DNA of 64,000 nt from SLRI01 sp964460465 (GCA_964460465.1 CAYWSB010000002.1:62001-126000), one strand, 5' to 3'; positions 26,764-36,134 are shown, counted from the first letter of the stretch. Program-made: numbers and translations. Notes: a model not told the origin generated them from the sequence alone.

Positions 26764-27942
26764 CTAGTTCGCCAGGACCTCCGGCCGAGACGCCTTCTCT
26801 TCGCTCGCCTGCTGCGTCAGCATCGGGGCGATGACCGGCGCCAGCAGCCGGGCACGATGCTCGTTGGCCAACGCCGTCGGGTGCTCGTCGAATTCGTGGA
26901 GATAGTACTCGGGCGAGAGCGCGCTGGAGCTCGGCGCCAGCGAGACGTCGACCACGGTGGCACCCGCGGCCGCGATCCGGCGCATCAGCGCGGCGTTGTC
27001 GAGTGGTACGCCCTGCACACTGGCCGCGCCGATATAGGCGACGACGAGCGTTTGGCCGCGCTCGCGGGAGAGATCCGCTATCCGCTCGATGACCGCGACA
27101 TAGAGGTCAAGCTTCGCCTCGGCGATGCTCTCCCGCCGCAGCACATTGTAGGCTCGCTCCGCCACATCGAAGACCATCGACTGACGCAGCATTGCGTAGA
27201 ACGGTTCCGCGCCCTCCTCCGGGCAAACGCCATCGCGGACGACGCTGTCCTCGATCAGCCGATAGCGTGGCGAGCCACCGGACCAGGGCCGAGCGCAGAG
27301 GATGCGCCCGACGTGCCAGGGGGCTGTCAGCAGGACGTTGACGAGCCCATCGGTATCGCGGTCACTTTCGAGAAGGGCCAGCGCCTGATGCGGGCCGCCG
27401 CCGTTGATGCCGAAATTTCGCACCTCGGCGGCCAGGGCCCGAGCGAGATAGAAGGCCAGCGTCTCGTCGTCTTCGAGGCCGTGGCCAAAAGCGTAGGAGC
27501 CGCCGAAGAGATTTAGGCGCCCGGTATCAGGATCGGCATCGGCTGGCGGCGGCGTTGCCCGAAAGCCGTCGGCACCGATCGTGTAGGTGGCATCGAAAAT
27601 CGTCTCGCCCTCCAGCGTGACGTGCTGCATCGTGTAGACACCGGGCGCCGGCAGTTCGCCGAGATCCGTCGCGGTGTCGTGCTGACGGAACCGGTCGCCG
27701 GTGAAGCGCGTCTGCTGTGGCTCGTCCGGAAAGAGGAGGGCAAGGCCGATTTCGAGAACCATGAGGGTCGCGAAGACGGAGGCGGCAACGGCCGCCGCCG
27801 ACTGCTGGGCACCGAGCCCGAGCGGCACGATAGATAGCAGTGTCAGCCCGAGGAACAGTACCGCGGCGTTTGGCAGGTAGATGCCGAGCGCTGCCGCGAG
27901 GCCACCCGCGGCGAGGAGCAGAACGATTGCGAGGCGTCTCAT
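26764..27942 (-). CDS. Membrane-anchored SGNH/GDSL-like hydrolase, copy 1
   Basis: About 392 residues. Two to three N-terminal helices (about 2-70) anchor a periplasmic or cytoplasmic domain with an SGNH pattern: the nucleophile block LFGGSYAFGHGLEDDETLA, a Gly block NFGINGGGPHQAL, and a C-terminal DEHPTALAN that supplies the Asp-His pair. The substrate is unknown; relatives act on esters or polysaccharide O-acetyl groups. The gene is a paralogue of the one at 28914-30044, with colinear identity throughout. ATG 27942 precedes the first helix, but no clear ribosome site is visible. Confidence 0.75.
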   Translation of the reverse strand: MRRLAIVLLLAAGGLAAALGIYLPNAAVLFLGLTLLSIVPLGLGAQQSAAAVAASVFATLMVLEIGLALLFPDEPQQTRFTGDRFRQHDTATDLGELPAPGVYTMQHVTLEGETIFDATYTIGADGFRATPPPADADPDTGRLNLFGGSYAFGHGLEDDETLAFYLARALAAEVRNFGINGGGPHQALALLESDRDTDGLVNVLLTAPWHVGRILCARPWSGGSPRYRLIEDSVVRDGVCPEEGAEPFYAMLRQSMVFDVAERAYNVLRRESIAEAKLDLYVAVIERIADLSRERGQTLVVAYIGAASVQGVPLDNAALMRRIAAAGATVVDVSLAPSSSALSPEYYLHEFDEHPTALANEHRARLLAPVIAPMLTQQASEEKASRPEVLAN

Positions 27943-28113
27943 GGATTGTTTAAATGGTTGCGGCGAGAGCGGATTGAAGGGACAGTTGCCGGCGCTTTGG
28001 CATGGCGGCCGTGCGCTTCTACATACTGGCGTTGTCCGCAATCAGCCTTGTTCTGGCGGTCAGGCGGCAAGTGCCGAGGGGAGTTCGTGGCCTCACGGGA
28101 TGCTGCGGCCTCG

Positions 28114-28801
28114 ATGGATTTCAAGGATCTGCAGCGACTGAGGGGCTTTGAGCCCGAGGCGCGCGAGAGGATTGCGCTCGTCCGGCACCGGCCATTCGAG
28201 CCCGGCTGGCGCGGGTCATGCCGTGGCTCATCGCCGAGCGTCCGGAGCTCGTCGAGACCTACCAGTCGGTGCCCGGGCGACCGGAGGCCACGTTTGGCAA
28301 GGCCGATCTGATCGCGAGCTTCCTGGGCATGCGGCCGGGTCAGGCACATTTCATCGGCCTCTACCGCCGTGGCACCAGCCGTTCCCTCGACCGCAGCACC
28401 TTCTGGTCGATCGTCGAGCATCAGGCGTTGCGGGACTTGGGCTACGAAGGGTTTACGGCGGAGCAGGAGGCACAGGGCGGCACACTCCGCCAGTTCGAGC
28501 TCGAGCTGCTGCGGTCCTACCCCGAATGGCGTGGCCGGATCGTCATCGATGACGAGCGGGACGGCAAATCCTATGTCGGCTCGGCCTGTCGCGCCGCGAA
28601 TATTCTCGGCCGATGGCAGAGCTATGCCAGCACCGGACACCGCGGCAATCGTGACCTTCTGGGTCGCGATCCGTGACGTTCCGCTTCACGATTCTCGAGC
28701 GCGTGGCACCCGATCTCTCACCTGCGGAGGTCACAGAAAAGGAGAAGAGCTGGAAGCGCCGACTGCATTCACGTGCACCTTTCGGCTTGAATGCCAACTG
28801 A
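28114..28801 (+). pseudogene. GIY-YIG nuclease family gene with two frameshifts
   Basis: Three reading-frame pieces join into one recognisable protein: MDFKDLQRLRGFEPEARERI to RHRPFEP in one frame; ARVMPWLIAERPEL and on to KSYVGSACRAANILGRWQSY in the next; then RFTILERVAPDLSPAEVTEK to RAPFGLNAN in the third. The end is a GIY-YIG domain (YVGSA, GRW-SY, STGHRGN, E-SWKRRLHSR). The shifts are near 28208 and 28673; each is explained by loss of one base. The start may be a GTG at 28087. It sits between the two SGNH paralogues on the opposite strand. GIY-YIG family enzymes cut DNA; this copy should be inactive. Confidence 0.72.
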
Positions 28802-28913
28802 GCGAGCAACCTCATTCTCGGTGTTCACCGCGCGAGGCTGACGTTTCGGCCCCATCAACTAGGGCTGCGGAGCCAGACCCAGGGAGCCGTCCTGGCGCCA
28901 GGTCGCTCGCCGG

Positions 28914-30044
28914 CTACTCCTTCAGCATCGTGGCCAGAACGGGCACCAGCAACTCGGCCCGGGCCGCGTTCGCCAGCGCCGACGGGTGACGGTCGAGCTC
29001 GTGGATGTAGTACTCGGGCGCCAGTGCCGCGGCACTCTCGGCCAGTGAGACGTCAACCACAACCGCGCCAGTCGCGGCCTCCAGCCGGCGCGTCAGCGCG
29101 GCATTGTCGAGCGGCAAGCCGTTCAGCTGATCCGCCCCGATATAGGCGATCACGAAGTCCTGCCCGCGCTGGCGCGAGAGCTCGGCCAGGCGCGCGATGA
29201 CCGCGACGTAGAGGTCGATCTCGGCCTCGGTCGTGCTCTCCCGGCGCAGCACCCGATAGGCGGTCTCCGCCACCTCGAAGACCCGTGAATGCCGGAGCGC
29301 CCGGTGCAGCGGCTCGGCCCCCTGCGCGGGGCAGACGCCGTCGCGGACGGGTCCGCCCGCGGCGAGCCGAAAGCGGGGCGCACCGCCGGACCAGCTCGGC
29401 TTGCAGGCGACCCGCTGGGCGTGCCAGGGGGCGGTGAGCAGGACGTTGACCTCGGCCTCGCTTTCGACGTCGCTCTCGAAAAGTGCCAGCGCCTGGTGCG
29501 GGCCGCCGCCGATGATGCCGAAGTTCGCAGCTTCCGCACCGAGCGACCGGGCGAGCGCAAAGGCCAGGGTCTCGTCGTCCTCGAGGCCCTCGCCGAAAGC
29601 GAAGGAGCAGCCGAAGAGGTCGAGCCGACCGGCCTCGTCGTCAGGCGTGGCCGGCGTCACCCGAAAGCCGTCCGGACCGATGGTGTAGGTGACGTCGAAA
29701 AGCGTCTCGCCGTCGCGCGACACCTCCCGGATCGGATAGGCGCCAGCCGCCGGCAGCGGGCCGAGGTCGGTCATCGCCATGCCCTCGCGGTAGCGCTCGG
29801 CAATGCGCGTGCTCGCCGGCGATTCTGCCGGTCGCAGGACTGCGAGCGCCGCCTCGAGGATGGCGAGCGTCGCGAAGACCGAGGCCGCGACCGTGGCCGG
29901 GGTGGCCATTCGGCGCAAACCGATCGGCGCCAAACAGAGCAGCGTGAGCCCGAGGAAGACCAGGGCGAACGAGCGGAGATGGGCACCGGCGCCGAGCGCC
30001 ACCAGACCGGCGACGAGCGGCAGTACCAGGACCATCCTCGGCAT
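28914..30044 (-). CDS. Membrane-anchored SGNH/GDSL-like hydrolase, copy 2
   Basis: 376 residues, same architecture as the gene at 26764-27942: N-terminal hydrophobic helices (about 4-70), nucleophile block LFGCSFAFGEGLEDDETLA, NFGIIGGGPHQALALFESD, VLLTAPWHAQRV, and C-terminal DRHPSALANAARAELL. The first Gly-Gly-Ser of copy 1 is Gly-Cys-Ser here, keeping the Ser. The two diverged from a local duplication and both stay intact, so they may have different substrates. No partner acyltransferase or glycan gene is adjacent. Confidence 0.76.
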   Translation of the reverse strand: MPRMVLVLPLVAGLVALGAGAHLRSFALVFLGLTLLCLAPIGLRRMATPATVAASVFATLAILEAALAVLRPAESPASTRIAERYREGMAMTDLGPLPAAGAYPIREVSRDGETLFDVTYTIGPDGFRVTPATPDDEAGRLDLFGCSFAFGEGLEDDETLAFALARSLGAEAANFGIIGGGPHQALALFESDVESEAEVNVLLTAPWHAQRVACKPSWSGGAPRFRLAAGGPVRDGVCPAQGAEPLHRALRHSRVFEVAETAYRVLRRESTTEAEIDLYVAVIARLAELSRQRGQDFVIAYIGADQLNGLPLDNAALTRRLEAATGAVVVDVSLAESAAALAPEYYIHELDRHPSALANAARAELLVPVLATMLKE

Positions 30045-30211
30045 TCTGATCCCTATACAGATCGGCCGTGGCCGTTGAAACCCGGGAATGCGCCCGGCCC
30101 CACGTACAGCATGCCGCGGCGGGGCCGGAGCCCGAGCTTGCCAGCTGGCCTGATCGGCACGGTGGCCCTATGAAGGCCCGGGCGACAACGAATGCCGCGG
30201 GAGGCGATGCG

Positions 30212-31192
30212 ATGACCACGAAGAGCGCGATCGAAAGGGTCCGCCTGGGGCGAACGAAGCTCGAGGTGACGCCGATTTGCTTCGGCACGTCGAGCCTCGG
30301 CGACATGCCGGACACCTACGGCTATGATGTCGACGAGGCACGCGCGCTGGCGACCGTGCGGGCGATCCTGGATGGTCCCGTCAACTTCATCGACACTTCG
30401 CGAAACTACGGCATGGGCCGTTCCGAGGCACGAATCGGCCAAGTGATCAAGGAGCGGGGCGGCCTGCCGCCGGGCTTCGTCGTCTCGACCAAGCTCGACC
30501 GCGATTTCGCGACCAGCCGCTTCGACGCCGCGCGCGCTCGACGCTCGCTCGAGGAGAGCCTCCAGGCCCTGCATCTCGATCGCGTCCAACTGCTGCACCT
30601 GCACGATCCGGAGCATGCGGTCGATCTCGACGAGATCATCGGCCCGGGCGGGGCGATCGACGAGCTCTTCAAGATGAAGGACGAGGGCCTCTGCGACGCG
30701 GTCGGGCTCGCCGCGGGGCGGGTCGACATCATGATGCCGATCCTGCGCGACCGGGAGTTCGACGCGCTGATCACCCACAACCGCTTCATGCTCACCAACC
30801 GCAACGCCGAGGCGATGCTGGAGCTGGCAGCCGAGCGCGGCATCGCGGTCCTGAATGCGGCACCCTATGCCGGCGGCGTCTTCGCCAAGGGCACGGCGGC
30901 GCACCCTCGCTACGTCTACCAGGAGGCCTCGGACGAGCTGCTCGCGCCGGTGCGCCGGGTCGAGGCCGTGTGCGCGAAGCACGGCGTGCCGACCGGCCCC
31001 GTGGCCCTGCAGTTCTCGCTGCGCGAGCCGCGGGTCACCGCGACCATCTGCGGTGTCTCCAAGCCCGAGCGGGTGCAGGAGACGCTGGACTGGGCCGCCT
31101 GGCCGGTGCCGCAGGCGGTCTGGGACGAGCTGGCGACGCTGCCCTTCGCGACCGACGACCCGGAGGCGACGCGGGCCTACAAGCTCGGCTGA
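30212..31192 (+). CDS. Aldo/keto reductase family oxidoreductase
   Basis: 326 residues, TIM-barrel NAD(P)H enzyme. The catalytic tetrad is visible: Asp in NFIDTSRNYG, Tyr in the same block, Lys in VVSTKLDRD, His in LLHLHDPE. The C-terminal ICGVSKPERVQETLDW binds the cofactor. It resembles D-threo-aldose (L-fucose) dehydrogenases, which would suit the nearby sugar importer, but the substrate is inferred. The ATG at 30212 has GGGAGG upstream; an earlier in-frame start at 30068 adds non-conserved sequence. Confidence 0.88.
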   Translation: MTTKSAIERVRLGRTKLEVTPICFGTSSLGDMPDTYGYDVDEARALATVRAILDGPVNFIDTSRNYGMGRSEARIGQVIKERGGLPPGFVVSTKLDRDFATSRFDAARARRSLEESLQALHLDRVQLLHLHDPEHAVDLDEIIGPGGAIDELFKMKDEGLCDAVGLAAGRVDIMMPILRDREFDALITHNRFMLTNRNAEAMLELAAERGIAVLNAAPYAGGVFAKGTAAHPRYVYQEASDELLAPVRRVEAVCAKHGVPTGPVALQFSLREPRVTATICGVSKPERVQETLDWAAWPVPQAVWDELATLPFATDDPEATRAYKLG

Positions 31193-31195
31193 GGC

Positions 31196-31513
31196 TCAGG
31201 CGCTGGCTTCGTAGAGCTCGAGCGCCCGGGGCATCCGCTCCTCCAGCTCGGCGATCCGTCCCTCGGGTGCCGGATGGGTGGAGAGCAGCGCCGGCGGCGT
31301 CGGCAGCTCGCCCATCCGCTCCCAGAGCGTGATCGCGGCCCTGGGATCGTAGCCGCCCAGCGCCATGTTCTCGAGGCCGAGAGCGTCGGCCTCGAGCTCC
31401 TGCTCACGGCTGAAGGGCAGGATCACGCCGAACTGGGCGCCAGCGCCGAGCAGGCCGGCGATCTCGTTGGCATAGCCGATGTTGCCGACCTGGAGGGCGG
31501 CGCCGACGAGACA
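31196..31513 (-). pseudogene. M48-family metallopeptidase, C-terminal remnant
   Basis: Frame open from 31513 to 31196, with LQVGNIGYANEIAGLLG, LPFSREQELEADALGLENMA, GGYDPRAAITLWERM and STHPAPEGRIAELE. These are the third-zinc-ligand Glu (in ELEAD) and substrate-side helices of BepA/LoiP-like M48 proteases. The HEXXH zinc motif and the N-terminal half are missing: upstream is a stop and then the end of an unrelated gene. No start codon fits a complete protein. The junction lies near 31514, next to a short A/T-rich tract unlike its surroundings. Confidence 0.75.
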
Positions 31514-31552
31514 TCACGAAAAATGTATAGCATCGAGGCCGCCGCCACAAGC

Positions 31553-32536
31553 TCAGCCGGCAATCTTGCCGCCGAGCTCGTCGGCGATGTGCGCCTCGAT
31601 GATCGCGTCGATCGAAGCGTCGGCGGCGTAGCCCATGTCGCGGGCGCGCTCCGACGCGAAGTTGTACGGCCAGCCGTCGACGATTTTCTGGATCTTGGTG
31701 TCGGGCACCTGCTTGACGCGGTCGGCCACCTTGTCGCCGGCGATGCGGCGCAACGCGTCGAGCGCGTCGCCGATCCGCACCGCGATACCGGGCAGCGTCA
31801 GGCTGCGGACCTGGCCGAACGTCTCGCTCGGCAGCTCGGCGGTCTTGACGAAGGCGTCGATCACCCGCCGGGGGGAGAGGATGTACATGGTCGAATCGAG
31901 GTGCACCGGGCAGATCGCCTCTTGCCCAGCGAGCGGCTCCCGGATGATCGAGCTGGCGAAGGTGGAGGCCGCCCTGTTGGGCTTGCCCGGACGGACCACG
32001 ATGGTCGGCAGCCGGAGCGAGCGGCCATCGATGTAACCCTTGCGGGTATAGTCCGCGACCATGAGCTCGCAGGCTGCCTTCTGCGTCCCGTAGGAGGTCT
32101 GCGGCGTCAGGTGGAAATCGTCGCCGATCAGCGCCGGCGGTGCCGGCACCGGGCCGCCGAAGACGGCGAGCGTGCTGGCGAAGATCAGTCGCGGCGCGGT
32201 GCCGAGGGCGCGCAGGCCCTCCAGGATGTAGCGGGTGCCGTCCAGATTGACCTTGTAGCCGAGATCGAAATCTTCCTCCGCATTGGCGCTGACGATGGCG
32301 GCGAGATGCACGACGAGGTCGAAGCCAGGCGCCAGGAGCTGGGCCGTCGCCACGTGGTCGGTGATGTCCAGCGTGGTCGTGGCGAGGCGTGGATCGGGGA
32401 CGAGCTGTTCGAGGCCGAAGAGGTCGGCGGCGGTGATGTGCTCGATGGCCCGCCCGTCCACGCTGCCGGCGGCGAGCAGGCGTTCGGTCAGCTTTCGGCC
32501 GATGAAGCCGCCGGCTCCGGTGATGAGAATGCGCAA
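31553..32536 (-). CDS. denD: NAD-dependent epimerase/dehydratase, D-erythronate dehydrogenase-like
   Basis: 327-residue extended short-chain dehydrogenase. N-terminal NAD loop ITGAGGFIGRKL, catalytic Tyr-Lys in SYGTQKAACELM, and the family blocks VHLAAIVSANAEEDFD, LRLPTIVVRPGKPN and SPRRVIDAFVKTAE that mark DenD. Known DenD oxidises D-erythronate to the 2-keto acid in a four-carbon sugar-acid pathway, normally followed by an OtnK kinase and OtnC/OtnI, which are not visible here. Divergent from the sugar ABC importer, which suggests a related substrate. The symbol is given on motif similarity. Confidence 0.82.
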   Translation of the reverse strand: MRILITGAGGFIGRKLTERLLAAGSVDGRAIEHITAADLFGLEQLVPDPRLATTTLDITDHVATAQLLAPGFDLVVHLAAIVSANAEEDFDLGYKVNLDGTRYILEGLRALGTAPRLIFASTLAVFGGPVPAPPALIGDDFHLTPQTSYGTQKAACELMVADYTRKGYIDGRSLRLPTIVVRPGKPNRAASTFASSIIREPLAGQEAICPVHLDSTMYILSPRRVIDAFVKTAELPSETFGQVRSLTLPGIAVRIGDALDALRRIAGDKVADRVKQVPDTKIQKIVDGWPYNFASERARDMGYAADASIDAIIEAHIADELGGKIAG

Positions 32537-32708
32537 GGTCGCCCCCCTCGTTGCTCTCGCGTCGTCGTCGCACCCGGCCGTCGTCGACGGCGGTGCCGCC
32601 CGGCGGCGCCGGTGATCGTTGTGTTGCAGCCAACCGCCGTCTGAGGCAAGGTGGAAGTCATCGGGCGCGAGCCGGACTCGCGACCCACGACACCATCAGG
32701 GGGTGCAA

Positions 32709-34043
32709 ATGTTCAATCGTTTTACGCGACGTGACACCATCAAACTCGGCGCCGGCGTCGGTGCTGCGGCCCTGTTAGGCAGCACGTCGCTAAGGGCCGA
32801 GATTCCCGTCGCGGATGTCACATCACCAGACCTGCCGATCGAGGACGGCGCCAGCCTGCGGGTGCTCAGGCCGTCCAAGTTCGTCGACGGCGACGAGGTC
32901 CTCTTCCGCGAGAACACCGAAGCCTTCTCTGCTGCCACCGGCGTGCCGGTGCGCATCGACATCGAAGGCTGGGAGGATCTCCGGCCGAAGACCGCGGTGG
33001 CCGCCAATGTCGGCCAGGGTCCGGACGTCGTGCTGGCATGGTCGGACGATCCGCACAAGTTCACCGACAGCACGCTCGATCTGACCGATGTCGCAACGTA
33101 CCTCGGCGAACGCTACGGCGGCTGGTACCCGCTGGCGGAGCGCATGGGGACCTCCGGTGGGCGCTGGATCGCGATGCCGATGGGCGCCTCCGGCGGCCGT
33201 GTATGCTACCGCAAGTCGATGTTGGGCGAGATCGGCTACGACACCGTCCCGACCGATGTCGACGGCTTCCTCGAGATGAACCGGAAGCTCAACGCTGCGG
33301 GCACGCCCGGTGGCTTGGCCCTCGGCAACGCGGTTGGTGACGCCAATGCCTGGTGCCATTGGCTGGTCTGGGCCTTCGGTGGCGCCATGGTCGACGAGAA
33401 CGACCAAGTCATCATCAACAGCCCGGAGACCATCGAGGCGCTGAACTACGGCAAGGCGCTCTACGAGACCTTCATCCCGGGCACGCTGTCGTGGCTCGAC
33501 CCCTCGAACAACAAGGCCTATCTCGATGGCCAGCTGAGCTGGACGCAGAACGGCATCTCCATCTATTACGCCGCAAAGCGGTCCGAGGATGCGACCATCC
33601 AGGCGATCGCCGAAGACACGTTCCACGCGCGGATGCCGATCGGCCCGGTGGGTCGCCCCACCGAGCGCTGCCTGATGGTCAACTCGATGATCTTCAACTA
33701 CACTCAGTATCCGAACGCTGCGAAGCGCTACCTTCAGTTCATGATGGAGCATGAGCAGTACGACAAGTGGCTGACCGCCTCGATCGGCTATTGGGGACAC
33801 CCGCTCAAGGCGTATGAGAGCTCGGAGATCTGGTCGGTCGATCCCAAGCACGAAGTGTTCAAGAGCGTCATCGCCGACTCGCAGTGGGACGGCTACAAGG
33901 GCAGCGTCGGCGAGGCCAGCGCGGCCGTGCTCTCCGATTTCGTGATGGTGCAGATGGTGGCCTCGGTCTGCGCCGGCCAGGCGACGCCCGAGGAGGCGGC
34001 GGCCGAAGCCGAGCGGCGGGCCCGTCGCTACTACCGCACCTAA
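32709..34043 (+). CDS. Carbohydrate ABC transporter substrate-binding protein (family 1)
   Basis: 444 residues. A twin-arginine type leader RRDTIKLGAGVGAAALLG suggests folded export. The mature part has the two-lobed family 1 pattern: LRVLRPSKFVDGDEVLF, GPDVVLAWSDDPHKF, AWCHWLVWAFGGAMVDEND and a C-terminal QFMMEHEQYDKWL block. It likely delivers a sugar or polyol to the two permeases downstream. ATG 32709 follows a purine-rich site. Between this gene and the first permease lies a 13-bp stem-loop that may raise the level of this protein relative to the permeases. Confidence 0.9.
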   Translation: MFNRFTRRDTIKLGAGVGAAALLGSTSLRAEIPVADVTSPDLPIEDGASLRVLRPSKFVDGDEVLFRENTEAFSAATGVPVRIDIEGWEDLRPKTAVAANVGQGPDVVLAWSDDPHKFTDSTLDLTDVATYLGERYGGWYPLAERMGTSGGRWIAMPMGASGGRVCYRKSMLGEIGYDTVPTDVDGFLEMNRKLNAAGTPGGLALGNAVGDANAWCHWLVWAFGGAMVDENDQVIINSPETIEALNYGKALYETFIPGTLSWLDPSNNKAYLDGQLSWTQNGISIYYAAKRSEDATIQAIAEDTFHARMPIGPVGRPTERCLMVNSMIFNYTQYPNAAKRYLQFMMEHEQYDKWLTASIGYWGHPLKAYESSEIWSVDPKHEVFKSVIADSQWDGYKGSVGEASAAVLSDFVMVQMVASVCAGQATPEEAAAEAERRARRYYRT

Positions 34044-34056
34044 GCTTGCAACTAAT

Positions 34057-34089
34057 GGCGACGCCGTCGTCCTGATCGACGGCGTCGCC
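34057..34089 (+). other. Intercistronic stem-loop in the ABC operon
   Basis: GGCGACGCCGTCG and its exact complement, 13 bp, with a 7-base loop, 13 bases after the binding-protein stop and 34 before the permease start. No T-run, so full termination is unlikely. Such hairpins between a binding protein gene and permeases typically block 3' exonucleases and adjust stoichiometry. Confidence 0.72.
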
Positions 34090-34123
34090 TTCGCGCAGAC
34101 AGCGCTCGAAGAGGGGAAAGCGG

Positions 34124-35077
34124 GTGGCAGCGACGACGGACGCCTATGTCGCACGGCCGCGGCCGGACAACTGGCTGGCCCGGCTGTTCGACAACAAGAC
34201 CTTCCTCATCGTCATCTGCATGCTGCCGTGCATCGGGCTGCTGCTGCTGTTCTTGACCTATCCTCTAGGCCTCGGCGTCTGGCTCGCCTTCACCGATGCG
34301 CGGATCGGCCGCGCCGGCGAGTTCATCGGCCTTTTCAACTACGAGCTCCTGTTCACCGACCGTGTGTTCTGGATGTCGGTTTGGTGGACCATCTTCTACA
34401 CCGTCGCCGCGACCATTCTGAAATTCGGCCTCGGGCTGTGGCTGGCGCTGCTCCTGAACCACTACGTCCCGTTCAAGTCGCTGCTCCGGGCGATCATCCT
34501 GGTCCCGTGGATCGTGCCGACCGTGCTCTCCGCCATTGCCTTCTGGTGGATCTACGACCCGCAGTTCTCGATCGTCTCCTATGTCTTGGTCGACGTGCTG
34601 GGCTGGCGCGACACCTATATCGATTTCCTCGGTCAGCCCTGGAACGCCCGCTGGTCGCTCATCGCCGCCAATGTCTGGCGCGGCATTCCGTTCGTCGCCA
34701 TCTGCCTGCTCGCCGGGCTGCAGACCATCTCGCCCTCGCTCTACGAAGCGGCGATGATCGACGGCGCCAATGCCTGGCAACGGTTCTGGCACATCACCTT
34801 CCCGATGCTCATGCCGATCCTGGCGGTCGTGCTCACCTTCTCCGTGATCTTCACCTTCACCGATTTCCAGCTGGTCTATGCCATTACCCGCGGCGGGCCG
34901 GTGAACTCGACGCATCTGATGGCGACGCTGGCCTTCCAGCGCGCCATTCCGGGCGGCCAGCTCGGCGAGGGGGCGGCGATCGCGGTCGCCATGATCCCGT
35001 TCCTCGTGGCCGCGACCTTCTTCAGCTATTTCGCGCTGGCCCGACGCAAGTGGCAGCAGGGAGGCGACGATGACTGA
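34124..35077 (+). CDS. Sugar ABC transporter permease (MalF-like)
   Basis: 317 residues, six transmembrane helices. The cytoplasmic EAA loop, which docks on the ATPase, reads YEAAMIDGANAWQRFWHITFP (~208-228). N-terminal helix and the conserved DPQFSIVSYVL and GGPVNSTHLM segments match MalF-type subunits. GTG start with GAGGGG upstream. It overlaps the second permease by 8 bases. The ATP-hydrolysing subunit is not encoded in this cluster. Confidence 0.92.
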   Translation: MAATTDAYVARPRPDNWLARLFDNKTFLIVICMLPCIGLLLLFLTYPLGLGVWLAFTDARIGRAGEFIGLFNYELLFTDRVFWMSVWWTIFYTVAATILKFGLGLWLALLLNHYVPFKSLLRAIILVPWIVPTVLSAIAFWWIYDPQFSIVSYVLVDVLGWRDTYIDFLGQPWNARWSLIAANVWRGIPFVAICLLAGLQTISPSLYEAAMIDGANAWQRFWHITFPMLMPILAVVLTFSVIFTFTDFQLVYAITRGGPVNSTHLMATLAFQRAIPGGQLGEGAAIAVAMIPFLVAATFFSYFALARRKWQQGGDDD

Positions 35078-36002
35078 GGCTGCGGCAGCGCGCCCCGCGG
35101 TCCGGCCACTCGAAGACGCCCCGCCGCCGCAGGTTCACGCGCCCGAGCGCCAGGGGGCGATCAACTGGGATTCGCTCCCCCGGCGCATCGTCACGATCTA
35201 CACGCCGCTGATCTGCTTCGTGATCGTCCTGCTTTTCCCCTTCTATTGGATGACGATCACCGCCATCAAGCCGAACGACGAGCTCTACAATTTCCGCGAG
35301 CACAATCCGTTCTGGACCAGCTCGCCGACGCTCGCCAACATCAACAAGCTGCTGTTCGAGACCGACTATCCGACTTGGCTGATGACCACGATGACCGTGG
35401 CGGTCGTAGCCACCTTCATCTCCGTCTTCGCCTCGGTACTCGCCGCCTACGCTATCCAGCGGCTGCGCTTCAAGGGCTCGCAGTGGGTCGGCCTCTCGAT
35501 CTATCTCGCCTATCTCGTGCCACCCTCGATCCTGTTCATCCCCTTGGCCACCATGGTCTTCCAGCTCGGGCTGTTCGACAGCCCGATGGCGCTGATCCTG
35601 ACGTACCCGACCTTCCTGATCCCGTTCTGCACCTGGCTCTTGATCGGCTACTTCAAGTCGATTCCCTACGAGCTCGAGGAGTGCGCCCTGATCGACGGTG
35701 CCTCCCGCCTGCAGATCTTGTGGCAGATCACCCTGCCGCTCGCCGTCCCGGGCCTGATCTCGGCCGGCATCTTCGCCTTCACCCTGTCCTGGAACGAATT
35801 CATCTACGCGCTCGCCTTCATCCAGTCGGCCGAGAACAAGACGGTCCCCGTGGCGGTCCTGACCCAGCTGGTCGAGGGCGACGTCTACCACTGGGGCTCG
35901 CTGATGGCGGGGGCTCTTCTGGGCTCGATCCCTGTCGCCATCTTCTACTCGTTCTTCGTCGAGTACTACGTCTCGAGTTTGACCGGCGCGGTGAAGGAGT
36001 AG
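35070..36002 (+). CDS. Sugar ABC transporter permease (MalG-like)
   Basis: 310 residues with six helices. The EAA loop reads YELEECALIDGASRLQILWQ (~204-223) and the C-terminus FYSFFVEYYVSSLTGAVKE is standard for MalG-type subunits. Its ATG lies inside the end of the preceding permease gene, so the pair is translationally coupled. It works with that permease and the binding protein to import a sugar or polyol; the shared ATPase must be encoded elsewhere. Confidence 0.92.
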   Translation: MTEAAAARPAVRPLEDAPPPQVHAPERQGAINWDSLPRRIVTIYTPLICFVIVLLFPFYWMTITAIKPNDELYNFREHNPFWTSSPTLANINKLLFETDYPTWLMTTMTVAVVATFISVFASVLAAYAIQRLRFKGSQWVGLSIYLAYLVPPSILFIPLATMVFQLGLFDSPMALILTYPTFLIPFCTWLLIGYFKSIPYELEECALIDGASRLQILWQITLPLAVPGLISAGIFAFTLSWNEFIYALAFIQSAENKTVPVAVLTQLVEGDVYHWGSLMAGALLGSIPVAIFYSFFVEYYVSSLTGAVKE

Positions 36003-36044
36003 GTCGGGGCGCCGCGACGGCTCCAGGCTGCGGCACCCCGCCCG

Positions 36045-36072
36045 TTACATCACGCCCCGGCTATGGCATAAT
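36045..36072 (+). promoter_or_regulatory. Possible promoter upstream of the dioxygenase gene
   Basis: TTACAT (36045-36050), 16 bases, then CATAAT (36067-36072), with the gene starting at 36135. The match is moderate and the upstream operon could also read through. Confidence 0.35.
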
Positions 36073-36134
36073 CGCGACGTCGGGTCGCTGGTGCCGGCCC
36101 GGCCATGCAGTGAATTGCGGCTGGGGGGGAAAGC

